Shown piece by piece: positions 18,001 to 26,717 of a DNA stretch of 64,000 nucleotides (positions within the stretch are counted from its first letter, which is position 1; each line of letters opens with the position of its first letter). The notes below the pieces were generated by a model. That model made no database searches. It was not told where the DNA came from and saw only the letters and a program-made list of their open reading frames with translations. Location of the stretch: assembly GCF_900104355.1 (NCBI RefSeq), contig NZ_FNIY01000003.1:248001-312000 (forward strand). Reading direction: 5' to 3'. The position numbers were made by a program, and so were the translations under genes. The DNA comes from Phyllobacterium sp. OV277. GTDB taxonomy: Bacteria; Pseudomonadota; Alphaproteobacteria; Rhizobiales; Rhizobiaceae.

Positions 18001-18068
18001 GGAATCGCCTTTTGGCGACCCCGGGGATCACACTTAGGTGACCCCGGGGATCGCCCAATGGCGACCCC
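18001..18068. repeat. Three tandem 23-base palindromes
   Basis: Three head-to-tail units (18001-18022, 18023-18045, 18046-18068) share the form GGGGATCGCC, 4 bases, GGCGACCCC. The middle unit carries compensating changes on both arms (GATCAC with GGTGACC) that keep the pairing. They lie in the 3' untranslated region of the cold-shock gene, between its stop and its terminator. Confidence 0.8.
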
Positions 18069-18081
18069 GCTGGCACCAGCT

Positions 18082-18291
18082 TTAAGCGGCGCTCAGCTGA
18101 TCCGCTGACATTTTGCCCGACTTCTTGTCGCGCACCAGTTCGTAATTGATTTTCTGGCCGTCGTTGAGATCACGCAATCCAGCGCGTTCAACTGCAGAGA
18201 TGTGTACGAATACATCTGCACCGCCATCTTCAGGCTGAATGAAGCCGAAGCCCTTTGTAGAATTAAACCATTTAACTGTGCCTGTGGCCAT
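18082..18291 (-). CDS. cspA: Cold-shock domain protein
   Basis: The 69-residue single cold-shock domain protein binds single-stranded RNA and DNA as a chaperone. The RNP1 motif GFGFIQ and the RNP2-like VFVHISA are intact. The ATG at 18289-18291 has GGAGG seven bases upstream. The region upstream to about 18500 is free of genes and could hold the long 5' leader typical of csp transcripts. Downstream lie tandem palindromes and a strong terminator. Which csp paralogue this is cannot be told. Confidence 0.93.
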   Translation of the reverse strand: MATGTVKWFNSTKGFGFIQPEDGGADVFVHISAVERAGLRDLNDGQKINYELVRDKKSGKMSADQLSAA

Positions 18292-18533
18292 AATGAACCT
18301 CCGTAGGGCAGATGTATTGAGTGTCGCACAAAGTGAACGACGCACCCTTGTAACGATTTTTTATGGAAGCCGTAAAGCCCATATGCGCGAAAGTGTTAAC
18401 GTGTCATGCAACTGTTTTATTACAATGGCGCTTCAAAGACAGTTTTTGCAAAAGTTCCTGCGCCGAATGATCTTGTACTCACCACACGTCCGGGTCATGA
18501 GTGAACAGCAGTATTTCGGGTTTGGACAGGCAT

Positions 18534-19742
18534 ATGCAACGCAAAACAATCGCGATTATCGGTGGCGGCCCCGCGGGTCTTATGGCAGCCGAAGTGGTAT
18601 CAGCAGCCGGACATGATGTAACAGTCTATGACGCAATGCCGACCGTCAGCCGTAAATTCCTGCTTGCGGGCAAGTCAGGCCTGAACATCACACACTCGGA
18701 AGACTACGCGCGTTTCGTTACCCGGTTTGGTGCTGCATCCGACCATTTGCGCCCTGCTCTTGATGGGTTCACACCTGAAAATGTGCAGGCATGGGCCGCT
18801 GGCCTTGGCACGGAAACATTCATCGGCTCATCAGGGCGGGTGTTTCCAAAGGTGATGAAAGCATCACCGCTGTTACGCGCTTGGCTACGCCGGCTTGAAG
18901 CACAGGGTGTGACCATTCTAACCCGTCACCGCTGGACGGGTTTCGCCGGAAACGCTTTCACATTTGAAACACCGGCGGGGATCAAGACCGTCGAATGCGA
19001 CGCAGCATTGCTGGCACTTGGCGGCGCAAGTTGGCCAAAGCTCGGTTCCGATGGCGCATGGACCTCGTGGCTGGCCGATAAGGGCGTGGAAATTAATGTG
19101 TTGCGCCCGGCCAATTGCGGCTTCGACGTGGATTGGGACGATGGTTTCAGGGAGCGTTTTGCCGGAACTCCGGTAAAGTCCGTTACGGCTACCTCAGGTG
19201 CTGGTGCGTTTTCCGGTGAGTTTGTCATCACACAACATGGTATCGAAGGCAGTCTTGTCTATGCCCATGCGGCCAGTCTGCGGGATGAACTGGAAGAGCA
19301 AGGTAACGCATCGCTTGTGCTTGATCTGGCGCCCGGACGATCCACCGAAAAGCTGGCGCGGGACCTCGCGCGTCAGGACAGCAAGGCGAGTTTCTCAAAT
19401 CGCTTACGCAAAGGCGCAGGGATCGAGGGCATCAAAATTGCATTGCTGCGAAAATTTGCCGACGCAGCTGATCTTTCCGATCCGCAACGGCTGGCAAAGC
19501 TGATCAAGGCGCTACCGCTGGTTGTACAGCGCCCCCGCCCCATCACCGAGGCCATATCCTCGGCTGGTGGCGTTCGCTGGAGCGCCATCGACAAGACATA
19601 TATGCTGAAAGCGCTACCCGGTGTTTTCGTGGCCGGGGAAATGCTGGACTGGGAAGCACCGACCGGGGGCTACCTTCTGACAGCGTGCTTTGCCACCGGC
19701 CGCGCCGCAGCGCATGGGATAAACGCCCGGCTGAACCAGTAA
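18534..19742 (+). CDS. NAD(P)/FAD-dependent oxidoreductase, HI0933/BaiN-like (TIGR03862 type)
   Basis: The 402-residue flavoprotein begins with a Rossmann FAD motif GGGPAGLMAAE. It has the conserved KFLLAGKSGLNITHSE segment of the HI0933 family and ends with a second FAD-contact motif, VFVAGEMLDWEAPTGGYLL. Family members are poorly understood reductases. An ATG 33 bases further upstream is in frame, but GGACAGG stands just before the ATG at 18534, so that start is preferred. The stop abuts the stop of a tiny convergent gene on the other strand. Confidence 0.88.
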   Translation: MQRKTIAIIGGGPAGLMAAEVVSAAGHDVTVYDAMPTVSRKFLLAGKSGLNITHSEDYARFVTRFGAASDHLRPALDGFTPENVQAWAAGLGTETFIGSSGRVFPKVMKASPLLRAWLRRLEAQGVTILTRHRWTGFAGNAFTFETPAGIKTVECDAALLALGGASWPKLGSDGAWTSWLADKGVEINVLRPANCGFDVDWDDGFRERFAGTPVKSVTATSGAGAFSGEFVITQHGIEGSLVYAHAASLRDELEEQGNASLVLDLAPGRSTEKLARDLARQDSKASFSNRLRKGAGIEGIKIALLRKFADAADLSDPQRLAKLIKALPLVVQRPRPITEAISSAGGVRWSAIDKTYMLKALPGVFVAGEMLDWEAPTGGYLLTACFATGRAAAHGINARLNQ

Positions 19743-19904
19743 TTAATATTTATTGAAGACGAGCATTTTCATGCGCATACGCCGCCGCATTCTGCGCATC
19801 GCAGCCAGCAAATGCGCCTGGGCGGTCTCACTGCGCCCATACGCCTGAACAACGATTTTGTTTTTGTAATTCTTCTGATCGACGTAAGTAATCTTTGATC
19901 GCAC
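19743..19904 (-). CDS. Small basic protein (53 residues, GTG start), unknown
   Basis: A GTG at 19902-19904 is preceded at 7 bases by the strong ribosome-binding site GTGAGGAGA. It opens a 53-residue frame beginning VRSKITYVDQKNY. The second half is strikingly basic and Met/Arg-rich (MRRMRRRMRMKM). The frame uses normal codons for this genome and ends exactly at the base after the stop of the convergent flavoprotein gene. The basic tail suggests nucleic-acid or ribosome contact. No family is recognised. Confidence 0.6.
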   Translation of the reverse strand: MRSKITYVDQKNYKNKIVVQAYGRSETAQAHLLAAMRRMRRRMRMKMLVFNKY

Positions 19905-20194
19905 GAAACAGTCTCCTCACAGTCTTTTGACATTTTATGAGAGGCGCTTCTTATGCTCTATTCCGCTAAACTTTAGAATAGCTCTATTATAAGTAACCTT
20001 AACGGGGTTTCCGCATGTAAAACTTGAAGTATTTATCTTCAAAATTCGGAGAGACTCGACGGCACCGGAATTTTGAAGGACAGGTGGCCGTCGAGCCTCG
20101 TGCTGGCCCCACGACAAACCAGCATCGCCATGGTGGAGCGGCTGCCCTGCCGGGTCAAATTACAAATCGGCAATGATGCCTTTGCAGCCGGATT

Positions 20195-20311
20195 CTACAG
20201 GAACAGCTTGAATGCAACGGGGATCGCAACGCCAATCATGAAGATTGCGAGCGCACAGGTGCGGCAGACGAAATCTGTCCAGATACTGTCGTTGTCGTTA
20301 TCGCTTATCAT
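20195..20311 (-). CDS. Small single-pass membrane protein (38 residues), unknown
   Basis: The frame begins MISDNDNDSIWTDFVCRTC and continues with a hydrophobic helix (ALAIFMIGVAIPVAFKLFL) up to the stop. An acidic N-terminus, two Cys and a C-terminal helix fit a small inner-membrane protein. GAAGG lies about 8 bases before the ATG. It stands alone in the 19905-20441 gap, which otherwise shows no gene. Confidence 0.45.
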   Translation of the reverse strand: MISDNDNDSIWTDFVCRTCALAIFMIGVAIPVAFKLFL

Positions 20312-20441
20312 CGGACCAGCCTTCACATCCAACGAGGGCTATGCGCCCTCCAAGGCTCCAAGGGTAAGCCTGCATGCTTAACGACAGGTAAATGTGGCTG
20401 TTGGCACGGTGGCCGACAGCCTGGCGAGCATGGAGCCGTGC

Positions 20442-20837
20442 CTATCCGCGCGCCTTGTCGAGAGCCCAGCTTCCCGGACCTGCGGCAGCCAGATAGAGGA
20501 AGACAAAGCAGAAGAGCACAGCGTTTTCACCGTGATTGACGATCGGATAGAAGCCTTGCGGCGCGTGCGCCATCCAGTAGGCAACGGCCATTTCACCCGA
20601 CAACAGGAATGCGATAGGACGGGTGAAAAGACCGAGAGCCAAAAGTATGCCACCGACAAATTCAAGGATGGCAGCCACGCCAATCAGCGACATCAGGTTG
20701 GGAGCCGGATCCATTGCCATGGGAAAGCCGAACAGCTTTGACGAGCCATGCGCCACGAACAGCAATGCCGTTATGATGCGCAGGACAGAGAGAAGCCGGG
20801 GTGCCCATACCGTTTCAAGTTCAATTCGGGAGATCAT
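20442..20837 (-). CDS. DoxX family membrane protein
   Basis: The 131-residue protein has four hydrophobic segments and the DoxX family motif RIITALLFVAHGSSKLFGFP at the first helix, then GGILLALGLFTRP. DoxX relatives are inner-membrane proteins linked to redox or thiosulfate metabolism, but most have no known role. GCGAGG precedes the ATG. It is a single gene. Confidence 0.88.
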   Translation of the reverse strand: MISRIELETVWAPRLLSVLRIITALLFVAHGSSKLFGFPMAMDPAPNLMSLIGVAAILEFVGGILLALGLFTRPIAFLLSGEMAVAYWMAHAPQGFYPIVNHGENAVLFCFVFLYLAAAGPGSWALDKARG

Positions 20838-21355
20838 GTTGCCTCGCTAAGAACGTTGGAGGCTGGAGAATGTCGGGCTTCAGGTTGAAATGCAATGCCA
20901 ACCCACCGGCGGCGCGCGTAATATACGCGCCATCAACACATCATATGTTGAACACAGGAATTGTGAGGCTCGACACCGGCCATTGCATGTCACTACCATG
21001 GAGAGCACCGAGCCTCTACTGACTGTAAACGATCCGGGGCACTTTCGTCTTTGGGGGACCAGGTTCAACAGATCGCACACTTACCATCAGCATGCTTACA
21101 TTTATTGAATGGGCTATTCTGTCAACGGAATAGCGCAATGCACCCAGAAATGTCCGTGAGGCAATTGATCTTGCAACCCAAATACGGGCGAGAATGAATT
21201 GTTGGTCAATTCGTGCTTCATAGACCAATGTCGTATTGAAAAATACGATATTAATCCTATTATATGGTGGTGGGTAAGCGCCAGATTGCTCCGAGTTGCC
21301 TTCGAGGCGGCAGCACTCTCTGCAGTGTTCTTCAGGAGTCTGGGGGCCCACATTT
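20838..21355. other. Gene-poor, A+T-rich stretch
   Basis: No credible gene was found in these 518 bases. Frames that exist lack ribosome-binding sites and protein-like composition. A short hairpin, CGTAT and ATACG around TGAAAA, lies near 21228-21243. The composition is lower in G+C than on either side and continues into the DUF3800 gene, suggesting that both came in together. Confidence 0.5.
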
Positions 21356-22171
21356 TTATTTGTAGCATCTAATCCATTCGACAAACTCTGTCTGCTCGTT
21401 GTTCAGCGGTGTTTTTCCGTAAGCTGGAACAAGTGTCAGTCCGCAATCCAACCTTTGGCCACGGCGTTTAATAAGGCGGGTAGCGAGGCTGCGTGCATAC
21501 CGAGATTCACAGAAGCCATATCCATTTGGTTCAATCGCATGCCAGAGGGCACTGGTGAATACGTCGGCTATTTGAAGACCTGCCCTTTTGCTGTGATTTT
21601 CAACAGCGATGTCCGAGGGAGAAAGAACGCTCCAATCGATTGTTCGAACCGGTTTCATGACCTCACGGCCATCGCGCATAAACTCCAAATATTCACGCAT
21701 AGCGTGGTAGTCAGTGCCTCTTCGCCGGGAAAAGATTACCCGTAAACTTGCCTGCCCATCGCCCTCCAGTTCCGCTTTACGTTTGCAAGCATGTGTAAGT
21801 CGTTCGAGCAGGAAGCGAGTCAGGTAATTATAAAGGTGTTGCTTCTTCTTAAAAATCTCTCGTTTGGGGTGTGTCAGAAGCGTGACCTTGTTTGAAGCAA
21901 CGATACACGCCGCAATTGGCCGTTGCGCAATCATAAGGCACGTCTGAACTCTTTGATCATGTTTTAGATCGCGAAAATGCAAATCCAACGTGCGTTTCTT
22001 TGGAAATTGCCGAAGTATCTCGTCACGCCAAACCGGCAGAAGCTTATCATCATCGTCACTGACTAGGCAGGCACCAATTGCAAACCAAGATGACTGGGCG
22101 GTGGGGCCCTGTTCTGCAAGCTTGCCAAACCCTTCATCACCCGCTTCGTCAACATAGGCAATAAACCTCAT
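21356..22171 (-). CDS. DUF3800 domain protein
   Basis: The 271-residue protein has the DUF3800 layout. It has an N-terminal YVDEAGDEG motif with acidic residues, a central HFRDLKHDQ segment, and late acidic residues in QIADVFTSALWHAIE. The fold is related to RNase H, and the conserved acidic residues suggest metal-dependent nuclease activity; family members often sit in accessory or defence regions. The ATG at 22169-22171 is preferred over the TTG two codons upstream. The gene is isolated, in a low-G+C stretch, with a very A+T-rich upstream region (22178-22300). Confidence 0.82.
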   Translation of the reverse strand: MRFIAYVDEAGDEGFGKLAEQGPTAQSSWFAIGACLVSDDDDKLLPVWRDEILRQFPKKRTLDLHFRDLKHDQRVQTCLMIAQRPIAACIVASNKVTLLTHPKREIFKKKQHLYNYLTRFLLERLTHACKRKAELEGDGQASLRVIFSRRRGTDYHAMREYLEFMRDGREVMKPVRTIDWSVLSPSDIAVENHSKRAGLQIADVFTSALWHAIEPNGYGFCESRYARSLATRLIKRRGQRLDCGLTLVPAYGKTPLNNEQTEFVEWIRCYK

Positions 22172-22459
22172 CGCCAATCTCTGCTCTCCAAATCTTCAAA
22201 TGCAATATAATCGAAGTATAATATTCAGTATTACCAAATACTTATTGGCATTTTGGTCAAATCGGAGCGACGTGTGATCTAATGACTAGCGCGCTGTCCG
22301 CATACTCACAGCCTATCTGCAAATGTAGAAAAATCTTAGCTAGCAAAAAGTATAAGAATCGATATTTCCCGGGCATCACAGTCTTGTCCAAAGCATCTCC
22401 CAATTAAGCCGCAATCCGCCGCGAAACATAGGCATCGGATCAACGTTTGGGGGGAATCC

Positions 22460-23584
22460 ATGTATCGTTCACCGCGTCTTCTCGTAACAGGTCTTGCTGC
22501 AAGTCTTGCCATGACCGCCCTGGCCTCGCCGGCTCTGGCGCAAAGCAATATCAAGGGCCAGCGCATCGAAGTTGCCTTTGTGCTCGACACAACAGGCTCC
22601 ATGGCCGATCTCATCGATGGAGCCAAGCGCAAGATATGGTCAATCGCCAACACGATTATCGACGTCAATCCCGATGCGGATATCCGCATGGCGCTGGTTG
22701 CCTATCGCGACCGGGGCGACGAATATGTAGTCAAGTCCTTCGCCATGAGCTCCGATGTGCAGGGGCTCTATGGCAAGCTGATCAAACTTGAAGCCGATGG
22801 CGGCGGCGATACGCCTGAGTCCGTCAATGAGGCGCTGGATGAATCCGTGCGCAAACTGGAATGGACCAAGGGCGGCGATGCAAAACGCATTGTCTTTCTT
22901 GTCGGCGATGCCCCGCCGCATATGGATTACCCCAATGGCCCCCTGTACCCGCAGGTACTGAAACGGGCGCAGGATGAGGCGATTACCGTCAATACAGTGC
23001 AGGCGGGTGACGATCCAGATACGACGAAAGTCTGGCGCGAAATCGCCCAGTTGGGACATGGCCGTTATATCGCGATTCCGCAGGATGGCGGACGCATCAC
23101 TGTTATCGAAACGCCGTTTGACGGCGACATCATCATCCTGCAACAGAAGATCGACAAGACTGTTATCCCCTATGGCAGCGGGGCGAAGCAGGCTGATTTG
23201 CGCACCAAGATGGAAACAAAGGCCATGGCTCCGGCCTCGGTGCAGGTCGACAATTCCCGCTATTATTCGAAAAAGGGTGGTTCGAAAGAAGTCGTTACCG
23301 GTGGTGGCGATCTGGTGGCCGACGTGAAGAACGGCACGCAGAAACTCGATGCACTCAAGGATGCGGAATTGCCGGAGAACCTGCGCGGTAAGTCCAAGGA
23401 AGAGAAACAGGCCGTGCTCGATCAGCAATCGCAGGAACGCGGCAAGCTGGAAGAAGGCATGGCTGAACTGGTGAAGAAGCGCGATGCCTATGTCGCCGAA
23501 CAGACGGCCAAGCAAGACAAGGACAAGGGCAGCGATTCCTTCGATATGGTGGTGAAGGAAACGCTGCGCACGCAGTTGAAGTAA
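22460..23584 (+). CDS. Secreted von Willebrand factor A domain protein
   Basis: The 374-residue protein has a signal peptide ending ASPALAQ. A vWA domain follows from residue about 33, with the metal-site motif DTTGSM (the second Ser of the classical DxSxS is partly replaced) and the later RIVFLVGDAPPHMDY segment. The C-terminal third is helical and charged (EEKQAVLDQQSQERGKLEEGM), likely a coiled coil. Such proteins bind partners outside the cytoplasm by metal-dependent adhesion. GGGGGGAA precedes the ATG. Its stop is 3 bases from the stop of the convergent reductase gene. Confidence 0.85.
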   Translation: MYRSPRLLVTGLAASLAMTALASPALAQSNIKGQRIEVAFVLDTTGSMADLIDGAKRKIWSIANTIIDVNPDADIRMALVAYRDRGDEYVVKSFAMSSDVQGLYGKLIKLEADGGGDTPESVNEALDESVRKLEWTKGGDAKRIVFLVGDAPPHMDYPNGPLYPQVLKRAQDEAITVNTVQAGDDPDTTKVWREIAQLGHGRYIAIPQDGGRITVIETPFDGDIIILQQKIDKTVIPYGSGAKQADLRTKMETKAMAPASVQVDNSRYYSKKGGSKEVVTGGGDLVADVKNGTQKLDALKDAELPENLRGKSKEEKQAVLDQQSQERGKLEEGMAELVKKRDAYVAEQTAKQDKDKGSDSFDMVVKETLRTQLK

Positions 23585-23587
23585 CTC

Positions 23588-24352
23588 TTACGTCCGGTTG
23601 ATCGAGACGCCGCCATCCACCAGCATGGCCGAGCCGGTGGTGAAGCTTGACGCATCAGAGGCAAGATAGAGTGCCGAGCGGGCGATCTCGATCGGCTGTG
23701 CCCGCCGTTTCAGGGCATGCAGCCCCTCCACAAAGGCCAGCTTTTCCGGCGTATCCACCCAGGCTTCGGCCAGAGCGGTCGCCGTTCCACCCGGCAGCAG
23801 CGCGTTGACACGGATGCCCTGTGGACCAAATTCCACCGCCAGTGTTTTCATCAACCCGAGAAGCCCCGCCTTGCTGGCAGCATAGGCGGCGGTGCCGGGC
23901 ATACCTGCTGTGTGACCGACAAAGGTCGAGGTAAAAATCAGCGAGCCACCGCCACGCCGTTGCATGGCTGGCAACTGGTATTTTGCCGCGAGGAAAGCCG
24001 ATGTCAGATTGACATCAACAGTGTTTTGCCAACCGGCAAGCGAGATATCGGGCGTTGGCCCCATCTCACCATTGGTTCCGGCATTGTTGAACGCAATGTC
24101 CAGCCCGCCAAATTTCTCTTCAGCCAATTCCACCAGAGCTTTGGCACAGGTTTCATCGCTGACATCCCCGGCCAGCGCAATAGCCTTGCCGCCATCAACA
24201 ATGATCTCGGCAACAAGCTTATCCAGCCCATTCTTATTGCGGGCCGAGACAACGACGCTCGCGCCTTCGCGGGCAAAAAGCTTTGCCGTTTCGTAACCAA
24301 TGCCGGAACTTGCGCCGGTAACGATAGCGATCTTTCCATTCAAACTGTTCAT
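23588..24352 (-). CDS. Short-chain dehydrogenase/reductase
   Basis: The 254-residue enzyme is a classical SDR. It has cofactor motif TGASSGIG at residues about 12-19, NNAG after beta-4, catalytic Ser in FTSTFVG, and catalytic YAASK. An Arg after the second strand (SARN) suggests NADP(H) preference. Its end, TGSAMLVDGG, is typical of the family. The ATG at 24350-24352 was used because the cofactor motif then sits at the usual distance. The substrate is unknown. Confidence 0.92.
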   Translation of the reverse strand: MNSLNGKIAIVTGASSGIGYETAKLFAREGASVVVSARNKNGLDKLVAEIIVDGGKAIALAGDVSDETCAKALVELAEEKFGGLDIAFNNAGTNGEMGPTPDISLAGWQNTVDVNLTSAFLAAKYQLPAMQRRGGGSLIFTSTFVGHTAGMPGTAAYAASKAGLLGLMKTLAVEFGPQGIRVNALLPGGTATALAEAWVDTPEKLAFVEGLHALKRRAQPIEIARSALYLASDASSFTTGSAMLVDGGVSINRT

Positions 24353-24511
24353 TTTGCAGCCTCTGCGATTTCGGTGGGAAGGGCACGTTAAATATGCCCG
24401 CGGCGCAATGAATGGCCTTGCCGGTTCCAAGCCGCCACCCGAAACCTGCCGCCCCTCTTGTTCGCCTCAACACGCCTTGACGGCCTCGGGCTTCACTCCC
24501 ATAATTGCCCC

Positions 24512-25054
24512 ATGCGACCAGAAACTCCCCGGCTCCGACTGCGCCAATGGCGGGCGGAAGATCGTGCGCCGTTTTTTGCGCTTAACAGTGAACCTGAAGT
24601 CTACCGCTATCTCATGCCCCTGACGCGTGAGGGTTCGGATGCCATGCTTGATCGCATCGACGCGCAGTTTGCTGAAAATGGCTGGGGCTTCTGGGCGCTT
24701 GAAGAGCGTGCCAGCGGAACGCTGATCGGTATGTGCGGACTTGCCGATATCCCATGGCAAGCGTCCTTTACCCCGGCAGTTGAAATCGGCTGGCGGCTTT
24801 CGACGCCATGGCACGGCAAAGGGCTGGCACGGGAAGCGGCAGAAGCCGCGCTTGCCTATGGCTTCCAGGTCTTGAAACTCGACCGTATCGTCAGTTTTAC
24901 CACGCCCGCCAACACTGCCTCCTGGGGATTGATGCAACGGCTTGGCATGCAAAAGACGGGCGAATTCGACCATCCCAGCCTGCCAAAAGATCACCCGCTG
25001 TGCCGCCATGTGCTTTATGAAATAACCGCTATGCAGGCAGGAGAATCGCGATGA
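24512..25054 (+). CDS. GNAT acetyltransferase, RimJ/RimL type
   Basis: The 180-residue protein starts with the typical ETPRLRLRQWRAEDRAPFFAL segment. It has the acetyl-CoA binding stretch STPWHGKGLAREAAEAALAYGF and the late TPANTASWGLMQRLGM motif of the RimJ/RimL group, which acetylates N-termini or small molecules. The ribosome-binding site is weak. Its TGA overlaps the ATG of the next small gene (ATGA), so the two are translationally coupled. Confidence 0.9.
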   Translation: MRPETPRLRLRQWRAEDRAPFFALNSEPEVYRYLMPLTREGSDAMLDRIDAQFAENGWGFWALEERASGTLIGMCGLADIPWQASFTPAVEIGWRLSTPWHGKGLAREAAEAALAYGFQVLKLDRIVSFTTPANTASWGLMQRLGMQKTGEFDHPSLPKDHPLCRHVLYEITAMQAGESR

Positions 25055-25230
25055 GCAATGAACAAATCTGTCATGTGGCGGTCAGCCAGAAGAACGATAC
25101 GAGCTGGTACTATGTGCTTGTGGTCGATGGGGAAGCCGGTCCGCAGATCGGTCCTTACAAGACAGAGCAGGAAGCCCAGACTGCCGGAGAAAAAGAGCTT
25201 GCCGATCTGGATCTGAGTGCGGATGAATAA
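25051..25230 (+). CDS. Small conserved-looking protein (59 residues)
   Basis: The frame overlaps the preceding acetyltransferase stop by four bases (ATGA) and has GGCAGGAGA 5 bases upstream, so expression is well supported. The acidic protein contains SWYYVLVVDGEAGPQIGPY followed by a helical KTEQEAQTAGEKELADL. This pattern resembles small single-domain beta-hairpin/helix proteins that modify longer partners, but no family is recognised. Confidence 0.72.
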   Translation: MSNEQICHVAVSQKNDTSWYYVLVVDGEAGPQIGPYKTEQEAQTAGEKELADLDLSADE

Positions 25231-25270
25231 CTGACAGATATCGACGCTCCATCCAACAGCAGGGATTCCC

Positions 25271-26116
25271 ATGTCTGACGCGCGCAACAACGATACCGGA
25301 ACACCGGGTGTATGGGACGATTCACGTTCGCATAACTGGATTGCCTTGCAGGCCCCGCTGGAGCGGATGCTTGCGCCGCTGGGCGAACAGGCAATCAAAG
25401 CTCTTGCACCACAAAAGGGCGAGCGCTTTCTGGATGTGGGCTGCGGCTGCGGCCACACTTCTCTGGCATTGGCCCATGCTGTCGGACCGGATGGGAGTGT
25501 TACCGGTGCTGACCTGTCTGCGTCCATGCTTGCTGCCGGGCGCAATCATGCGGCGGAGAAAGGCCTCGGCAATCTGCACTTCATCGAAGCCAATGCGCAG
25601 ACACATAGCTTTGGCTCCGGTCAGTTTGACGGATTGTTTTCGCGCTTTGGCGTGATGTTCTTCGATGATCCTGTTGCGGCCTTCACCAATCTGGGCAAGG
25701 CATTGAAGCCGGGCGGACGTCTTGCCTTTGTTTGCTGGCGTGACCGGCCCGAAGTCGAATGGTTTGAAATGCCAATTCAGATCGCCAGCAAACATGGCGT
25801 GCCAGCCCCGGATTTACCGGGAATCGGTCCGGGCGCATTTTCGCTCGCCAATCCCGAGCGCGTGCGGGCAGTTCTCGGCGCGGCAGGTTTTACCGATATT
25901 GGCGTTACGCCACTGGATCTTAAGACAGGTGGCGGCGATATCGACGAAGTGTTGAGCATTCTTCACATTGGTTTCGTCGGTGAACACATCAAACAGTTCC
26001 CCGACAAGGCAGACGCCGCGTGGGATGCCATTCGGCGGAGCCTTGAAGCTTACAGGACGCCGGATGGCGTTTTCGTCGGCACCGGGACATGGATTGTGAC
26101 GGCTCGCCGCGCCTAA
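25271..26116 (+). CDS. Class I SAM-dependent methyltransferase
   Basis: The 281-residue protein has the SAM-binding motif I LDVGCGCGHTSLALA (residues about 53-67). Motif II is the acidic strand end VTGADLS, and a motif III-like LKPGGRLAFVCW follows. This is the UbiE/MenG-like methyltransferase-11 group; the substrate is unknown. The start ATG follows a weak AGGGA. The stop is 7 bases from the stop of the convergent SnoaL-like gene. Confidence 0.88.
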   Translation: MSDARNNDTGTPGVWDDSRSHNWIALQAPLERMLAPLGEQAIKALAPQKGERFLDVGCGCGHTSLALAHAVGPDGSVTGADLSASMLAAGRNHAAEKGLGNLHFIEANAQTHSFGSGQFDGLFSRFGVMFFDDPVAAFTNLGKALKPGGRLAFVCWRDRPEVEWFEMPIQIASKHGVPAPDLPGIGPGAFSLANPERVRAVLGAAGFTDIGVTPLDLKTGGGDIDEVLSILHIGFVGEHIKQFPDKADAAWDAIRRSLEAYRTPDGVFVGTGTWIVTARRA

Positions 26117-26123
26117 CACCGAG

Positions 26124-26507
26124 CTACTTGTCTTCTGTCACCATATTGGCGTCGCGCGCGAGCCGCCACTTGCCGTCGGGCTCTTTTTGCAGAAGGGTCA
26201 GCGTATAGCCCGAGCGGCGTTGCGTCGCGCTGCCCGGTGCGGTAACGGCAATCCTGATATGATTGCGGATGAACGCCCATTGCCCAAGAATCTGAAGCTC
26301 GACAATATCGCTTGTCCCCTCCATGCGCATCTCTTTCAGACTGTCTGAAGCAGAGGCAAAGACTTCCCTGCCGAATGGTTCCCGGCCGGGCACGGTGAAT
26401 ACAACGTCGTCGGTCATCAGGCTGAGAATCGTGGCAGTATCGCCTGCCTGGCTGGCGGCCATCCACGTCTCGACGACATTGCGGATTGCCTGTTCATCTT
26501 CTGTCAT
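26124..26507 (-). CDS. SnoaL-like / DUF4440-type small protein
   Basis: The 127-residue protein has the cone-shaped NTF2/SnoaL fold signature. A helix (DEQAIRNVVETWMAASQAGD) is followed by LMTDDVVFTVPGREPFGRE and ends LLQKEPDGKWRLARDAN. This group has no general function; some members are isomerases or calcium/calmodulin-kinase association-like domains. The ATG at 26505-26507 follows a strong GAGGAGGTA ribosome-binding site, which fixes the start although the frame is open for 217 codons upstream. Confidence 0.88.
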   Translation of the reverse strand: MTEDEQAIRNVVETWMAASQAGDTATILSLMTDDVVFTVPGREPFGREVFASASDSLKEMRMEGTSDIVELQILGQWAFIRNHIRIAVTAPGSATQRRSGYTLTLLQKEPDGKWRLARDANMVTEDK

Positions 26508-26717
26508 CGGATATACCTCCTCTTTGCCGGATATGGGTCGGATAGGGGATTGTATCCTCAAGATGATCGGCAACCAAGTTGGCAACTTTTGACATTGCCG
26601 CAGCTTTGGGCAAATTTCCTCTCCCCGCGATTCGAAAAAGCAAACCATGTGGTTTGATTCATCAACATCGCTGCCAAGGCATTGTCCGCAGGCAGATATA
26701 GAAGGCTGACCCCATTC

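Noticed and set aside
18001-18068. CRISPR-like array
   Set aside because: The three units are directly adjacent palindromes without spacers and no cas gene is near.
21016-21384. 122-codon minus-strand frame before the DUF3800 gene's end
   Set aside because: Composition is not protein-like, there is no ribosome-binding site, and it runs into the DUF3800 gene.
22640-23515. 291-codon minus-strand frame in the vWA gene
   Set aside because: It is antisense to a gene with signal peptide and metal-site motif and has no features of its own.
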